Source: Marinisporobacter balticus (GTDB lineage: Bacteria > Bacillota > Clostridia > Peptostreptococcales > Thermotaleaceae). Taken from it: DNA of 49,464 nt. The notes beneath the pieces were generated by a model. The model ran no database searches, was not told the DNA's origin, and saw only the letters and a program-made list of their open reading frames with translations. Position 1 is the stretch's first letter. The number at the start of each line of letters is the position of its first letter. This document shows, one piece after another, positions 1 through 8,398 of this stretch. Both the position numbers and the translations under genes were made by a program. Location of the stretch: positions 1-49,464 of the forward strand of contig NZ_SLWV01000027.1 in NCBI RefSeq assembly GCF_004345705.1, written 5' to 3'.

Positions 1-134
1 TTTTCATATATAAATGAGCTCTAATGATAAAATTTATAGATTTTTAATGGATTGCATAAAAATTAAATTTTATACATTAGTTTCTGTGACTACTCATTCT
101 ATCCCATAACACACCTTAACCTTAAAAGTTGCCA
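1..134. other. Window edge, no gene seen
   Basis: AT-rich sequence downstream of the yunB fragment. I see no coding frame with a ribosome site, no clear promoter and no terminator here. Confidence 0.5.
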
Positions 135-299
135 TTAGCTCACAGACGGGTTAACTTCCGCTATTGCTATAAATGCAGGCTTTATTTTCTGGTCAACTAA
201 CATAAATCCATAAATAAGTACTAAAAATATAAGTAATATGCTAATAAATGCTTTTAAGCTACCCTTCGTTTTTATACGGTGGTATTTCCTATAACGCAA
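135..299 (-). pseudogene. 5' fragment of sporulation gene yunB, copy 1
   Basis: A TTG codon 4-5 bases after AAGGAGGTGAT opens a 54-codon frame. It has an Arg/Lys-rich start (RYRKYHRIKTK), one membrane segment and the motif LVDQKIKPAFIAIAEV, which matches the N-terminus of the forespore-controlled sporulation protein YunB as I know it (short basic head, one membrane helix, then a conserved Lys-Pro-Ala/Thr stretch). The family is normally over 200 residues, so this copy is cut off just after the conserved segment and ends in NPSVS and a stop. A second, shorter copy lies 1.8 kb away. An intact yunB is presumably elsewhere in the genome (inference). Confidence 0.65.
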
Positions 300-346
300 A
301 AAATCACCTCCTTCTTATATAAATATGATAAAGGTGGGTGATTTAG
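300..346. repeat. Dispersed palindromic element, copy A
   Basis: An inverted repeat: AAATCACC on one side, GGTGATTT on the other, enclosing an AT core around TATATAAATATG. On the minus strand it ends in a T-run and also supplies the AAGGAGGTGAT ribosome site of the yunB fragment. Related elements lie at 2092, 16648 and 18540. It could act as a terminator for the acetyltransferase gene upstream. Confidence 0.5.
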
Positions 347-436
347 TTACAATTTTAATTTAGTTTGCTTCAATACGCAAGATAATAAAAGTACGTACTA
401 ATTTAATAAAGGTTATGCTCAATTGGCGTAGTATTA

Positions 437-1288
437 CTAAAATTCGCATCTATAATAATCAACTTGAAAACCAATCTGAAATCCACACTTCTTATATAAA
501 TTAAAAGCTGTTGGATTTTCTGAATCCACATCAAGCACTACTTTATCCGATTTTTTTAGTCCTTCAATCAATGCAAACCCAACCAGTTTCTTTCCTAATC
601 CTTTTCCACGATATGGTGTTGCAATCCCCACACCATAAAGGAAAGTATTTCGTTCCTCATAATTAAAATCAAAAACGCCTACTGGAATTCCTTCTTTGTA
701 AGCTACATATCCCTTTCGGTTTTTAGAAGAAATTACAGTATCAATAAAATTGCTGCTTTCCTCTAAGTCCGGAAAAGCATCCCGTGTAATTTCTGCAAAT
801 ATTTCTTTGTTTTGATTACTCACCTCAAAAAACTGTAAATCCGGATATTTGGGCAAAGCTTTTGAGCCATTATAAAACATCCTATATTCTGAACGCGCTA
901 ACTTCGCACACTCAAAAGTTTTTAAGACCGCAATACCGCTTTTGCTTTTGGGTTCTACGACCAACAAAGTTTTATTTATTCCTGCCAATACTAATGTTTC
1001 TTTAGCAGACTGAAATAGTTTTTTAAAATATCCTTTTCCTCTGTGCTCTGGATGTGTAACAGCTAATATTTCCGCTTCATAAGAAGTTGGCATAAATGTA
1101 GTTAAAAAAGCAATCAACTCATCATTTTCATATCCCATGTAGAAGCACTGCAATGACTTGTCAAAGTTTATTTCGTTTGATAAAAAAGCATGATTTTCTA
1201 AAGTATCTTCACAAAAAGCGACTGTTTCTAAATTTAGAATTTCAGTCATCTGATTTTCTGTTAATCTATTTGTTGTTTCGATTCTCAT
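437..1288 (-). CDS. Tandem-GNAT N-acetyltransferase
   Basis: A cytoplasmic acetyl-CoA-dependent acyltransferase of unknown substrate. It has 283 residues and carries two GNAT folds. The acetyl-CoA pyrophosphate-binding loop appears as HRGKGYF (residues 82-88) in the first half and as YRGKGLG (226-232) in the second. The second half also has the typical closing motif NPTAFNLYKKCGF (258-270). The ATG start follows AGGTGG at a normal distance. It is monocistronic: terminator-like element A lies downstream and another GNAT gene, unrelated beyond the fold, lies upstream in the same direction. Two-domain GNATs include aminoglycoside- and mycothiol-type enzymes, but nothing here fixes the substrate. 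Confidence 0.85.
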   Translation of the reverse strand: MRIETTNRLTENQMTEILNLETVAFCEDTLENHAFLSNEINFDKSLQCFYMGYENDELIAFLTTFMPTSYEAEILAVTHPEHRGKGYFKKLFQSAKETLVLAGINKTLLVVEPKSKSGIAVLKTFECAKLARSEYRMFYNGSKALPKYPDLQFFEVSNQNKEIFAEITRDAFPDLEESSNFIDTVISSKNRKGYVAYKEGIPVGVFDFNYEERNTFLYGVGIATPYRGKGLGKKLVGFALIEGLKKSDKVVLDVDSENPTAFNLYKKCGFQIGFQVDYYRCEF

Positions 1289-1360
1289 GTAAAGTCCACC
1301 TACCTCATAAAATATAAATAATCCTTAACTTCGCATTATAAGAAGATTATACTAATTATC

Positions 1361-1906
1361 TCATAGTAATTTTTCATATAGTCTAAACCAGTTCAACCCA
1401 TAGTTTCCAAGTCCCAAGTCAACTGTATCAATATATTTAAAACCACATTTTTCATACAGCCTAATGGCAGGTATATTACCTTCGTAAACATCCAACCTAA
1501 TTGATTTAGCTTGTGAATTAATACTGTGTTCAATAGAAAAATCCATTAATGCTTTGCCTACACCACATTTCAAGAATTTTGGATGCACTACAAATGTATA
1601 TACAACAAAAACATCTGAATAGTCAGACTCAAATTCCCATTTAGCTTTATAATATGCAGGTTCAGGTTCAGGTTCAGGTTCAGGTTCATGGTTTAGAATA
1701 ACAGAGCCAATGATTTTCCCATTATGTTTTGATACATAGAGATTACCATGTTTAACTCCATCGATTGCATTTTGCCGAACAGGATATATATCCTTTATCC
1801 ATCCAGGATAGTTTACTCCTTTTGCCAAATGGTCATTCAAATCATTATAAAGCTGTTCTAATTCATCAATATCATTTGCTTTTCCTAAATTAAAAATAAT
1901 ATCCAT
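1361..1906 (-). CDS. GNAT N-acetyltransferase with a Glu-Pro repeat
   Basis: A single-domain acetyltransferase of 181 residues. The start at 1906 is chosen because GGAGAG sits 8 bases upstream; an ATG 31 codons further up lies inside the yunB fragment and has no ribosome site. Motif A is VVHPKFLKCGVGKALM (107-122), followed by NIPAIRLYEKCGFKYID (144-160). Residues 74-83 are a run of Glu-Pro pairs coded by a perfect hexanucleotide repeat, placed in the loop between two core strands of the fold. The substrate is unknown. The upstream region holds the second yunB fragment, and the gene probably uses a promoter inside or near it. Confidence 0.85.
   Translation of the reverse strand: MDIIFNLGKANDIDELEQLYNDLNDHLAKGVNYPGWIKDIYPVRQNAIDGVKHGNLYVSKHNGKIIGSVILNHEPEPEPEPEPAYYKAKWEFESDYSDVFVVYTFVVHPKFLKCGVGKALMDFSIEHSINSQAKSIRLDVYEGNIPAIRLYEKCGFKYIDTVDLGLGNYGLNWFRLYEKLL
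1659..1688. repeat. Five-copy hexanucleotide repeat inside a gene
   Basis: GGTTCA is repeated five times without error, plus two bases of a sixth copy. On the minus strand it reads as alternating Glu and Pro codons. Gain or loss of units would keep the frame. Confidence 0.9.
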
Positions 1907-1958
1907 ATATGTATCTCTCCAATCCACGTAAAATATAAATAATCTTCGTAATATCTTA

Positions 1959-2087
1959 CTATTGTATACAATATATTTTATCTTTTTTATCCTTCCCATA
2001 AATAAGTACTAAAAAAATAAGTAATATGCTAATAAATACTTTTAAGCTATCTTTCGTCTTCCTACGGTGGTATCTTCTATAACGCAA
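1959..2087 (-). pseudogene. 5' fragment of yunB, copy 2
   Basis: The frame begins with TTG after a G-rich arm of element B and encodes a peptide matching copy 1 at about 25 of its first 31 residues (RYRRYHRRKTK, then FISILLIFLVLIYG). The match ends abruptly after that Gly, and the frame runs into KDKKDKIYCIQ and a stop. The copies share the upstream element, so a block of about 140 bp was duplicated. Divergence of several codons says the duplication is not recent. Confidence 0.65.
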
Positions 2088-2091
2088 AAAA

Positions 2092-2138
2092 AATGACCCC
2101 CTTCTTATATAGATATGTCTCATAAGGGTGATTTAGTT
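2092..2138. repeat. Dispersed palindromic element, copy B
   Basis: GACCCCCTTCTTATATAGATATG followed by AAGGGTGATTTAG. Same layout and orientation as copy A, again directly upstream of a yunB fragment. Confidence 0.5.
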
Positions 2139-2363
2139 ATAATTATTCAGGGATAATATCTCCCGAAATATTCATAGCTTTAGATTTCAATAATCATATT
2201 ACAGAATATGCAGTTATGATCTAAAGTTTTTTCATTTCTGTGTTTGTATTTTGTGGTAGCATCTTATAACGCTATTTTTCTACGATTATTTTCCAATACA
2301 TTCCTTAAAATAGAGACACTTATCCCTTGTTCTTAAAAATCTGTGAATTTTATTAACAGTAGG
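2139..2363. other. Intergenic, no gene recognised
   Basis: AT-rich DNA between element B and the transposase relic. Several short minus-strand frames are broken by stops, and I could not assign any of them. Confidence 0.4.
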
Positions 2364-2765
2364 TTATAAATCTATTTCATTCCTTCTAACGAAGGTATCC
2401 TTTCTATTCGATTGAATATTTCCCAAAATAGATTTATTATAAACTAGTTGACCTTCTTTTCTCTCGATTTTTACAACTACTCTTCGTGCTTTATTCCAGC
2501 TTTTCGCTTGGTACATAAATTCTCCATAGTGCGTGTAGTTTTTAAAGTAATTATTATCAATAATATCGTTTATTTCTTCAGTTAATTGTTTTAGTTACTC
2601 TATTTCTAATTTTGTATTTAAGCGAGAAACTGTAGGTTGTGAAGCAAGTTTTTCATCGAAGGATTTGTAAAGTAATAATCCGGAATCAGAGGATAAATTA
2701 CCACCGTTGAAATTAATTTTAAATTTGCTATTGAAATTTGTTGCTGTAGCGTGTACACTAGTCAT
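2364..2765 (-). pseudogene. Degenerate IS1380-family transposase
   Basis: The frame starts with ATG and reads INFNGGNLSSDSGLLLYKSF, the hallmark N-terminus of IS1380 transposases, then jumps directly to ASQPTVSRLNTK, so the intervening residues are missing. After one in-frame TAA the same frame resumes with NYFKNYTHYGEFMYQAKSWN and ARRVVVKIERKEGQL, also IS1380-type. About 130 codons remain of a family average near 430. It cannot be functional. The assignment rests on recognised motifs, not on a search. Confidence 0.75.
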
Positions 2766-2831
2766 GAAAATAGCCCCTTATATTTGGATTGTTTTTACAC
2801 TTTACAATACCAGATTTGAGGCTATTTTCAT
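2764..2831. repeat. Inverted repeat at the IS1380 relic
   Basis: ATGAAAATAGCC (2764-2775) and its exact complement GGCTATTTTCAT (2820-2831) flank the presumed transposase promoter region. It may be the remaining end of the element or a hairpin limiting transposase expression. Confidence 0.55.
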
Positions 2832-3036
2832 ATATTTTTTTATCACTTATTAAGTGAAAGTGATAAATTATTGGAAGTATTCAAAATACATGTGTTTAGT
2901 AATTTATCATATAGCCTATGCATAATTCAGGATTATACTGTATTTCATTATATTTTTGGATTAATTTATCTCTAAAAATTTTTACACGTTACAGCTAAAA
3001 CTTGATGAAGTGATATTTATAGGGATTCGTTCTAAA
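2832..3036. other. Intergenic, nothing assigned
   Basis: AT-rich sequence downstream of pflA. No strong hairpin followed by a T-run was found, so the pfl terminator is not resolved. Confidence 0.4.
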
Positions 3037-3744
3037 TTAAATGTTATTTAAATAGGCTTCAAGTTCTACGGTTTTTTCTCTACTCATTGGTTTTATACCC
3101 TCTAGCTTATAAGGGATTCCCATAGCCTTATACTTGTTTTCTCCTAAGTTATGGTAAGGAAGAAGTTCAATCTTTTCTACATTTTTAAAGCCTTTTATTA
3201 TTTTTTTCAAGCTAGCTAAATGTTCTTTACTATCTGTTATGCCTGGAACCATTACGTGTCTAATCCAAAGCTTCATATTTGCATCTATTATGGCTTTTTT
3301 AAATATTTCAAATGATGAAATATTTCCACCTGTTAGTTTTCTATATCCTACTCCGTTTATATGCTTTATATCTAAAATGACCAAATCTGTATACTTTAGT
3401 ATTTCTTCATAGCTGCCTTTCCCAAATCCTGCAGTATCTATGGCTGTATGAATACCATTTTCTTTACATAATTTAAGAAATTCAATTAAAAATTCTGCTT
3501 GCATAAGAGGTTCCCCTCCTGAGCAGGTAACTCCTCCACCTGATTTTTCAAAATAAGGCTTAAACCGTAGTACTTTTTTTAAAAGTTCCTTTGATGTGAA
3601 TGTTTCTCCTTTATAAAAATCCCAAGTATCAGGATTGTGACAATAGGCACATCTTAACTTGCATCCTTGAAAAAATGTCACAAATCTTATGCCTGGGCCA
3701 TCCGTAAGCCCCATGCTTTCACAAGAATGTATTTTCCCAATCAT
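3037..3744 (-). CDS. pflA: Pyruvate formate-lyase activating enzyme
   Basis: A radical SAM enzyme that makes the glycyl radical on PflB under anaerobic conditions. The [4Fe-4S] cluster motif CX3CX2C is at Cys28, Cys32 and Cys35 (CKLRCAYC), and the glycine-rich SAM contact is SGGGVTCSGGEP (68-79). At 235 residues it has the normal length of PflA and lacks the extra ferredoxin-like insert of other glycyl radical activases. GAGGTGAGGAT precedes the ATG. It follows pflB by 10 bases on the same strand, so both should be made from one mRNA controlled by the ZTP riboswitch upstream of pflB. Confidence 0.95.
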   Translation of the reverse strand: MIGKIHSCESMGLTDGPGIRFVTFFQGCKLRCAYCHNPDTWDFYKGETFTSKELLKKVLRFKPYFEKSGGGVTCSGGEPLMQAEFLIEFLKLCKENGIHTAIDTAGFGKGSYEEILKYTDLVILDIKHINGVGYRKLTGGNISSFEIFKKAIIDANMKLWIRHVMVPGITDSKEHLASLKKIIKGFKNVEKIELLPYHNLGENKYKAMGIPYKLEGIKPMSREKTVELEAYLNNI

Positions 3745-3754
3745 ATCCTCACCT

Positions 3755-5989
3755 CTACACTGCCATATTTTCGTGAAAGGTTCTACTAATGACTTCTAAT
3801 TGCTGTTTCCTTGTAAGGCGATTGAAATTCACCGCATATCCTGAAACCCTAATAGTTAGTGTAGGATATTTTTCTGGATGATCCATGGCATCTAAAAGAG
3901 TTTCTCTATTTAATACATTTACATTTAAATGATGTGCCCCTTGCCCAAAATATCCATCTAATATATTTGCTAAATTACTAATTCTGCTATTTTCATCTTT
4001 TCCTAAAGCTTCAGGTACAATGGTAAAAGTATTTGAAACACCATCTTGACAAACAGATTCATAAGGAATCTTTGCTACTGAATTTAAAGATGCTAAAGCA
4101 CCATTTTCTTCCCTACCATGCATAGGATTTGCCCCAGGTGCAAAAGCTTCTCCCTGCTTTCTTCCATCTGGTGTTGCCCCTGTCTTCTCCCCATAAACAA
4201 CATTTGAAGTAATGGTCAGTACCGATAAAGTGTGCTCTGCTTCTCTATAGGTTTCATGTTTTTTTAGTTCTTTGATAAACTTATTCACAATTTCCACTGC
4301 GATATCATCCACCCTATCGTCATCATTTCCAAATTTAGGAAAATTTCCTTCTATTTGAAAATCTACCGCAATGTCATTTTCCATTATAGGTTTTACTTTT
4401 GCATATTTTATAGCACTGAGAGAATCCGCTGCAACAGATAAACCTGCTACACCAAATGCCATAATTCGATCAACATCTGTATCATGTAGACTCATTTGCC
4501 CTGCTTCATAGGCATATTTGTCATGCATATAGTGAATGATATTCATGGTATTTACATAAAGTTCTGCCACGTATTCTAGTACTTTAAAATACTGCTCTTT
4601 TACTTTTTTGTAGTCTAGTAATTCATCTTCTATTTTATTCATTTTAGGTACAACCAAAGTTTTTTTCTTTTCATCTATTCCACCATTGATCGCATATAAA
4701 AGGGCTTTTGCTAAATTACATCTTGCCCCAAAAAACTGCATCTGTTCTCCTATCTTCATTGCAGAAACACAGCAGGCAATTCCATAATCATCCCCATAAA
4801 TACCTCTCATTAGATCATCATTTTCATACTGGATCGAGTCTGTCTCAATAGACATTTTCGCACAATATTTTTTAAAAGCCTCAGGTAGCTTTTCTGACCA
4901 TAAAACAGTCATATTAGGTTCTGGAGAAGATCCTAAATTTGTTAGTGTATGCATAAAACGATAAGATGTCTTTGTTACAAGGCTCTTTCCATTTATACTC
5001 ATACCTCCTATGGACTCTGTGATCCAGTTTGGATCTCCTGCAAACAATTCGTTATATTCAGGTGTTCTTAAATGTCTTGCCATTCTTAGTTTTATAACAA
5101 ATTGGTCAATAATCTCTTGTGCACCAATTTCTGTGATTACACCATTTTTTAAATCTCTTTCAATATATATATCCATAAAGGTACTTGTTCTTCCAAGAGA
5201 CATAGCTGCTCCATTATTTTCTTTTATTCCAGCCAAATAACCAAAGTATATAAATTGCATCGCTTCCTTTGCATCCTTGGCAGGTTTTGAAATATCTATA
5301 CCATAAGCATTGGCCATATTTTTCATTTTCTTAAGTGCACGTATTTGTTCTGCTATTTCCTCACGCTGTCTTATTAATCTTTCATCCATTTTCCCTTTTA
5401 ACTTTAAACGGTCTTGCATTTTTTTCTCTATTAAAAACTCAATACCATATAAAGCAATTCTTCGATAGTCTCCTATGATTCTTCCTCTCCCATATGCATC
5501 AGGAAGCCCTGTTAGCAATCCTGCATTTCTTGCAGCTTTCATTTCCTCTGTATATACATCAAATACCCCTTCATTATGTGTTTTTCTATAATTTTTAAAT
5601 GCCTGATCCATTTCATGATCTATTTTATATCCATAAGCTTCTAAAGATGATCTTACCATTCTTATTCCCCCAAAAGGATTGACCATTCTCTTTAGCAGTG
5701 CATCTGTTTGTAATCCTAAAATAACCTCATTTTCCCGATCTATATAACCTGGCGCAAAGCTATCGATCCCTGAAACATGCTTTGTATCCACATCCAAAAT
5801 CCCTTTTTTTAATTCTTCTATACATAATTTTTTGCAAATAGCCCAAACCTTTTCTGTTTTTTGTGTAGCTCCTACTAGAAAGTTTTCTTCACCTTCATAA
5901 GAAATATAATTTTTTTGTATAAATTCTCTTACATTTACTTCTTCTACCCAATTTCCTTCTTCAAATCCTGTCCATTCTTTTCTTAACAT
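3755..5989 (-). CDS. pflB: Formate acetyltransferase (pyruvate formate-lyase)
   Basis: A glycyl radical enzyme converting pyruvate and CoA to acetyl-CoA and formate in anaerobic fermentation. The length of 744 residues is typical. The adjacent catalytic cysteines are Cys406-Cys407 in GIACCVSAMKIG, and the radical glycine is Gly717 in RVSGYAVNFNRL near the C-terminus. The catalytic Cys-Cys pair separates true PFL from glycerol or choline-type glycyl radical enzymes. GGAGGG lies 7-8 bases before the ATG. The leader contains a ZTP riboswitch with its own terminator, and pflA follows immediately. Besides energy metabolism, formate feeds one-carbon units to folate and purines, which fits ZTP control. 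Confidence 0.97.
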   Translation of the reverse strand: MLRKEWTGFEEGNWVEEVNVREFIQKNYISYEGEENFLVGATQKTEKVWAICKKLCIEELKKGILDVDTKHVSGIDSFAPGYIDRENEVILGLQTDALLKRMVNPFGGIRMVRSSLEAYGYKIDHEMDQAFKNYRKTHNEGVFDVYTEEMKAARNAGLLTGLPDAYGRGRIIGDYRRIALYGIEFLIEKKMQDRLKLKGKMDERLIRQREEIAEQIRALKKMKNMANAYGIDISKPAKDAKEAMQFIYFGYLAGIKENNGAAMSLGRTSTFMDIYIERDLKNGVITEIGAQEIIDQFVIKLRMARHLRTPEYNELFAGDPNWITESIGGMSINGKSLVTKTSYRFMHTLTNLGSSPEPNMTVLWSEKLPEAFKKYCAKMSIETDSIQYENDDLMRGIYGDDYGIACCVSAMKIGEQMQFFGARCNLAKALLYAINGGIDEKKKTLVVPKMNKIEDELLDYKKVKEQYFKVLEYVAELYVNTMNIIHYMHDKYAYEAGQMSLHDTDVDRIMAFGVAGLSVAADSLSAIKYAKVKPIMENDIAVDFQIEGNFPKFGNDDDRVDDIAVEIVNKFIKELKKHETYREAEHTLSVLTITSNVVYGEKTGATPDGRKQGEAFAPGANPMHGREENGALASLNSVAKIPYESVCQDGVSNTFTIVPEALGKDENSRISNLANILDGYFGQGAHHLNVNVLNRETLLDAMDHPEKYPTLTIRVSGYAVNFNRLTRKQQLEVISRTFHENMAV

Positions 5990-6002
5990 AAAAAATCCCT
6001 CC

Positions 6003-6145
6003 CTGACTTAATCTCAAGTCCAAGAGGTTTCAAAAAAAACAGAGAACCCCCTGGACTTTTGTGCCCAGGCGGTCGGCTTTTATTCAATCATGCTCCATGT
6101 GGTTCATTCCACTTCCGCCAGTCGCATGATTTATGCTAGTCAATT
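6003..6145 (-). ncRNA. ZTP (pfl motif) riboswitch with terminator platform
   Basis: On the minus strand the leader reads CGACUGGCGGAAGUGG, then GAACCACAUGGAGCAUG, then GCCGACCGCCUGGGCA, which are the conserved pieces of the pfl/ZTP aptamer in order. The 3' piece (6064-6073) can also pair with 6045-6055 to form a stem upstream of eight U residues (6032-6039). A competing 14-bp stem joins 6045-6058 with 6016-6029. This suggests that ZTP binding holds the aptamer, frees the downstream strand for the antiterminator and turns pflBA on. Established knowledge: ZTP riboswitches commonly precede pfl and folate/purine genes. Confidence 0.9.
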
Positions 6146-6168
6146 TAATTGTTCATTTGAATAATGTA

Positions 6169-6197
6169 ATATTATCAGCAATCAAATATTTTGTCAA
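6169..6197 (-). promoter_or_regulatory. SigA-type promoter of pflBA
   Basis: TTGACA (6192-6197), 17-base spacer, TAATAT (6169-6174) on the minus strand. Transcription would start just ahead of the riboswitch. Confidence 0.65.
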
Positions 6198-6239
6198 TCA
6201 TTTAAATAAAAATAAAGTATTTGTTCTGCTTTATGGACA

Positions 6240-6278
6240 ATAAAAAAGTTCACTATAAGTTAACTTACAGTAAACTTT
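6240..6278 (-). terminator. Terminator of the TRAP operon
   Basis: A 32-base near-perfect palindrome at 6246-6277 (16 bp per arm with two G-U pairs), followed on the minus strand by TTTTTTATTG. It lies 38 bases after the permease stop. Confidence 0.8.
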
Positions 6279-6315
6279 TATTTGTAAAACAATAAATTTA
6301 ATAATCTTTCTAATG

Positions 6316-8268
6316 TTAAGCAATGACATCCTTTTTCATTTTAGATACCTGAATAAAATATCCTGCTATCATAAGTACTCCACCGATTGCAGTCCATTTT
6401 ATATTCGGCATTACCAAAAATACCCCACCTATACAGAATAACAAACGTTCTAGTACTGACATATTCGTTCTAAAGTAACCTGTCAATGCTGCTGCTACAC
6501 CTACGATTCCGATGAGTGATGTTACGACGATAAATACAACCTGCATAATGGTTACATCAATTAATAACATTTGAGGACTATATACAAAAATATAAGGGAT
6601 TAGGAAAGCTGCAATGGCAAGCCTTGCTGCTTGCATCCCTGTACGCATTGGCTCTGACTTAGCTACTCCTGCAGCTGCAACAGCAGCAAGACATACTGGC
6701 GGTGTTACGTCCGCAATAATTCCAAAATAAAATGCAAACATATGTGCTGCTAAGATCGGCACATTCAACATTAATAAAGCTGGTGCTGCTATCGTAGATG
6801 TTATAACATAATTGGCTGTAGTCGGTACACCAATTCCTAAGATCAAAGAAGTAACCATGGTAAAGAATAATGTTAGTAAAAGTTTCCCATTTGCGATACT
6901 TACTAGCATTGATCCCATTTTGAGTCCTAGTCCTGTTTGTGTTACAACCCCTATTATAATCCCTGCACAAGCACATGCAGACACTACCGTTAATGCAGTT
7001 CTAGCTCCTTTTTCAAGTCCATCAATAATATCCCTAAAGCTTAATCTCGTTTCTTTCTTGAGTGCAGAACAGATAATCGATGAAGCGATTGCACCCAATG
7101 CTGCTCTAATCGGCGTGTATCCTGCAACTAATAAATAGATCACAAGAATAATTGGTAATAAGAGATGTCCTCTCTCTTTCATAATCTTCGCAAATTTAGG
7201 AATCTTATCTTTTGGAAGTCCTTTTAAACCAAGCTTCTTTGCTTCAAAATGTACACCAGCAAATACCCCAAAGTAATATAATAAAGCTGGAATACAAGCT
7301 GCCGTAATAACACGAACATATGGGGTATTGGTAAACTCAGCCATCAAAAATGCAGCTGCACCCATAATTGGTGGCATTAACTGCCCCCCCGTAGAAGCTG
7401 TCGCCTCAACCGCTCCAGCGAATTCACTTTTATATCCTAATTTCTTCATCATTGGAATAGTAAAACTTCCTGTTCCAACAACGTTCGCAACAGAACTTCC
7501 TGTAAGCGTACCCATACACCCACTAGAAATTACTGCAACTTTTGCAGGGCCACCTGCCGCAAAACCTGCAATTGCATTTGCTGAGTCTATAAAAAATTCA
7601 CCCATACCTGTTTTTTCAAGATATGCACCAAACAGTAGAAACATAAAAATAAAGGTTGATGAAACGCCTATAGGTATACCAAGTATTCCTTCTGTAGTAA
7701 AAAATAGTTGTTGCACTAAATTCTCAATATCAACACCTCTATGTGCAAGCTTTCCAGGAATATATGGTCCAATCAAGGCATATCCAATAAATAATACTGC
7801 AATAACAACCATTGGCCATCCAATTACACGTCTTGCCGCTTCTAATACTAAAATAATAGCAATTAACCCGACAATCATATCAATAGTCGTTACTCTTCCT
7901 GCTCTAAACACTAGCTCTTTATAAAATACAACAATATACATACACACAGATGCTGCTGTAACAGCTAAAAGCACATCTACAGGATGCATCTTTTCTCTGG
8001 ACCAATTCTTTCGTGTAGGATACAAAAGATACACCAAACTTAAACCAAATGCCAAATGTATAGCCCTTTGTAACATTGCATCTAGTACACCAAACACACC
8101 TGTATATAATTGAAAAAGTGTAAAACATATTAAAATAGCAGATATAATCTTCGCTGCAAAACCTTTGAGTTCACGATAATCTGAACCTTTATCGAATTGT
8201 CTTAAAATCTCATCGGCATTTCCAACTTCCTGAATTGATTCCATATCTAGCGGTTTTTTTTCAGACAT
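6316..8268 (-). CDS. TRAP transporter permease, fused DctQM (TAXI type)
   Basis: A 650-residue inner-membrane permease in which the small (DctQ-like) and large (DctM-like) TRAP subunits are one polypeptide, the arrangement typical of TAXI-TRAP systems. A hydrophilic head of about 40 residues is followed by four or so membrane segments (about 40-150) and then the large multi-helix domain. Conserved DctM features include GTLTGSSVANVVGTGSFTIP, STGGQLMPPIMGAAAFLMAE and GIGVPTTANYVITSTIAAPA. It moves an organic acid or amino acid handed over by the binding protein, driven by an ion gradient. It is last in the operon with the binding protein and DUF1850 genes. AAGGGAG precedes the ATG. Confidence 0.93.
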   Translation of the reverse strand: MSEKKPLDMESIQEVGNADEILRQFDKGSDYRELKGFAAKIISAILICFTLFQLYTGVFGVLDAMLQRAIHLAFGLSLVYLLYPTRKNWSREKMHPVDVLLAVTAASVCMYIVVFYKELVFRAGRVTTIDMIVGLIAIILVLEAARRVIGWPMVVIAVLFIGYALIGPYIPGKLAHRGVDIENLVQQLFFTTEGILGIPIGVSSTFIFMFLLFGAYLEKTGMGEFFIDSANAIAGFAAGGPAKVAVISSGCMGTLTGSSVANVVGTGSFTIPMMKKLGYKSEFAGAVEATASTGGQLMPPIMGAAAFLMAEFTNTPYVRVITAACIPALLYYFGVFAGVHFEAKKLGLKGLPKDKIPKFAKIMKERGHLLLPIILVIYLLVAGYTPIRAALGAIASSIICSALKKETRLSFRDIIDGLEKGARTALTVVSACACAGIIIGVVTQTGLGLKMGSMLVSIANGKLLLTLFFTMVTSLILGIGVPTTANYVITSTIAAPALLMLNVPILAAHMFAFYFGIIADVTPPVCLAAVAAAGVAKSEPMRTGMQAARLAIAAFLIPYIFVYSPQMLLIDVTIMQVVFIVVTSLIGIVGVAAALTGYFRTNMSVLERLLFCIGGVFLVMPNIKWTAIGGVLMIAGYFIQVSKMKKDVIA

Positions 8269-8354
8269 AATCGAGCTCCCTTCTCAATAGTCTATCTTGT
8301 CATTAGAATAATCACATCTATTTCTTCGTATTAATATGAAAACTTGAAATAATC

Positions 8355-8385
8355 CTCAAACCTCTTTTATCAAAAGAGGTTTGAG
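8355..8385 (-). promoter_or_regulatory. Stem-loop between two genes of the TRAP operon
   Basis: Perfect 14-bp arms (CTCAAACCTCTTTT and complement) with a 3-base loop and no following T-run. It lies between the DUF1850 and permease genes. The likely role is mRNA processing or partial termination, giving more binding protein than permease. Confidence 0.6.
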
Positions 8386-8398
8386 CATTAGATATACT

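Noticed and set aside
1907..1999. N-terminal extension of the second acetyltransferase
   Set aside because: The extra 31 codons overlap the yunB fragment in another frame; the downstream ATG has a proper GGAGAG site.
5010..5240. Plus-strand open frame opposite pflB
   Set aside because: It lies fully inside pflB, has no ribosome site, and its codon pattern mirrors the real gene. The same applies to plus-strand frames opposite the TRAP permease (6812-7138, 7328-7924), the binding protein, deoA, deoC, uraA and spoVAEA.
6659..6976. Minus-strand alternative frame inside the TRAP permease
   Set aside because: Cys- and Asn-rich out-of-frame translation of a well-conserved membrane gene; no ribosome site.
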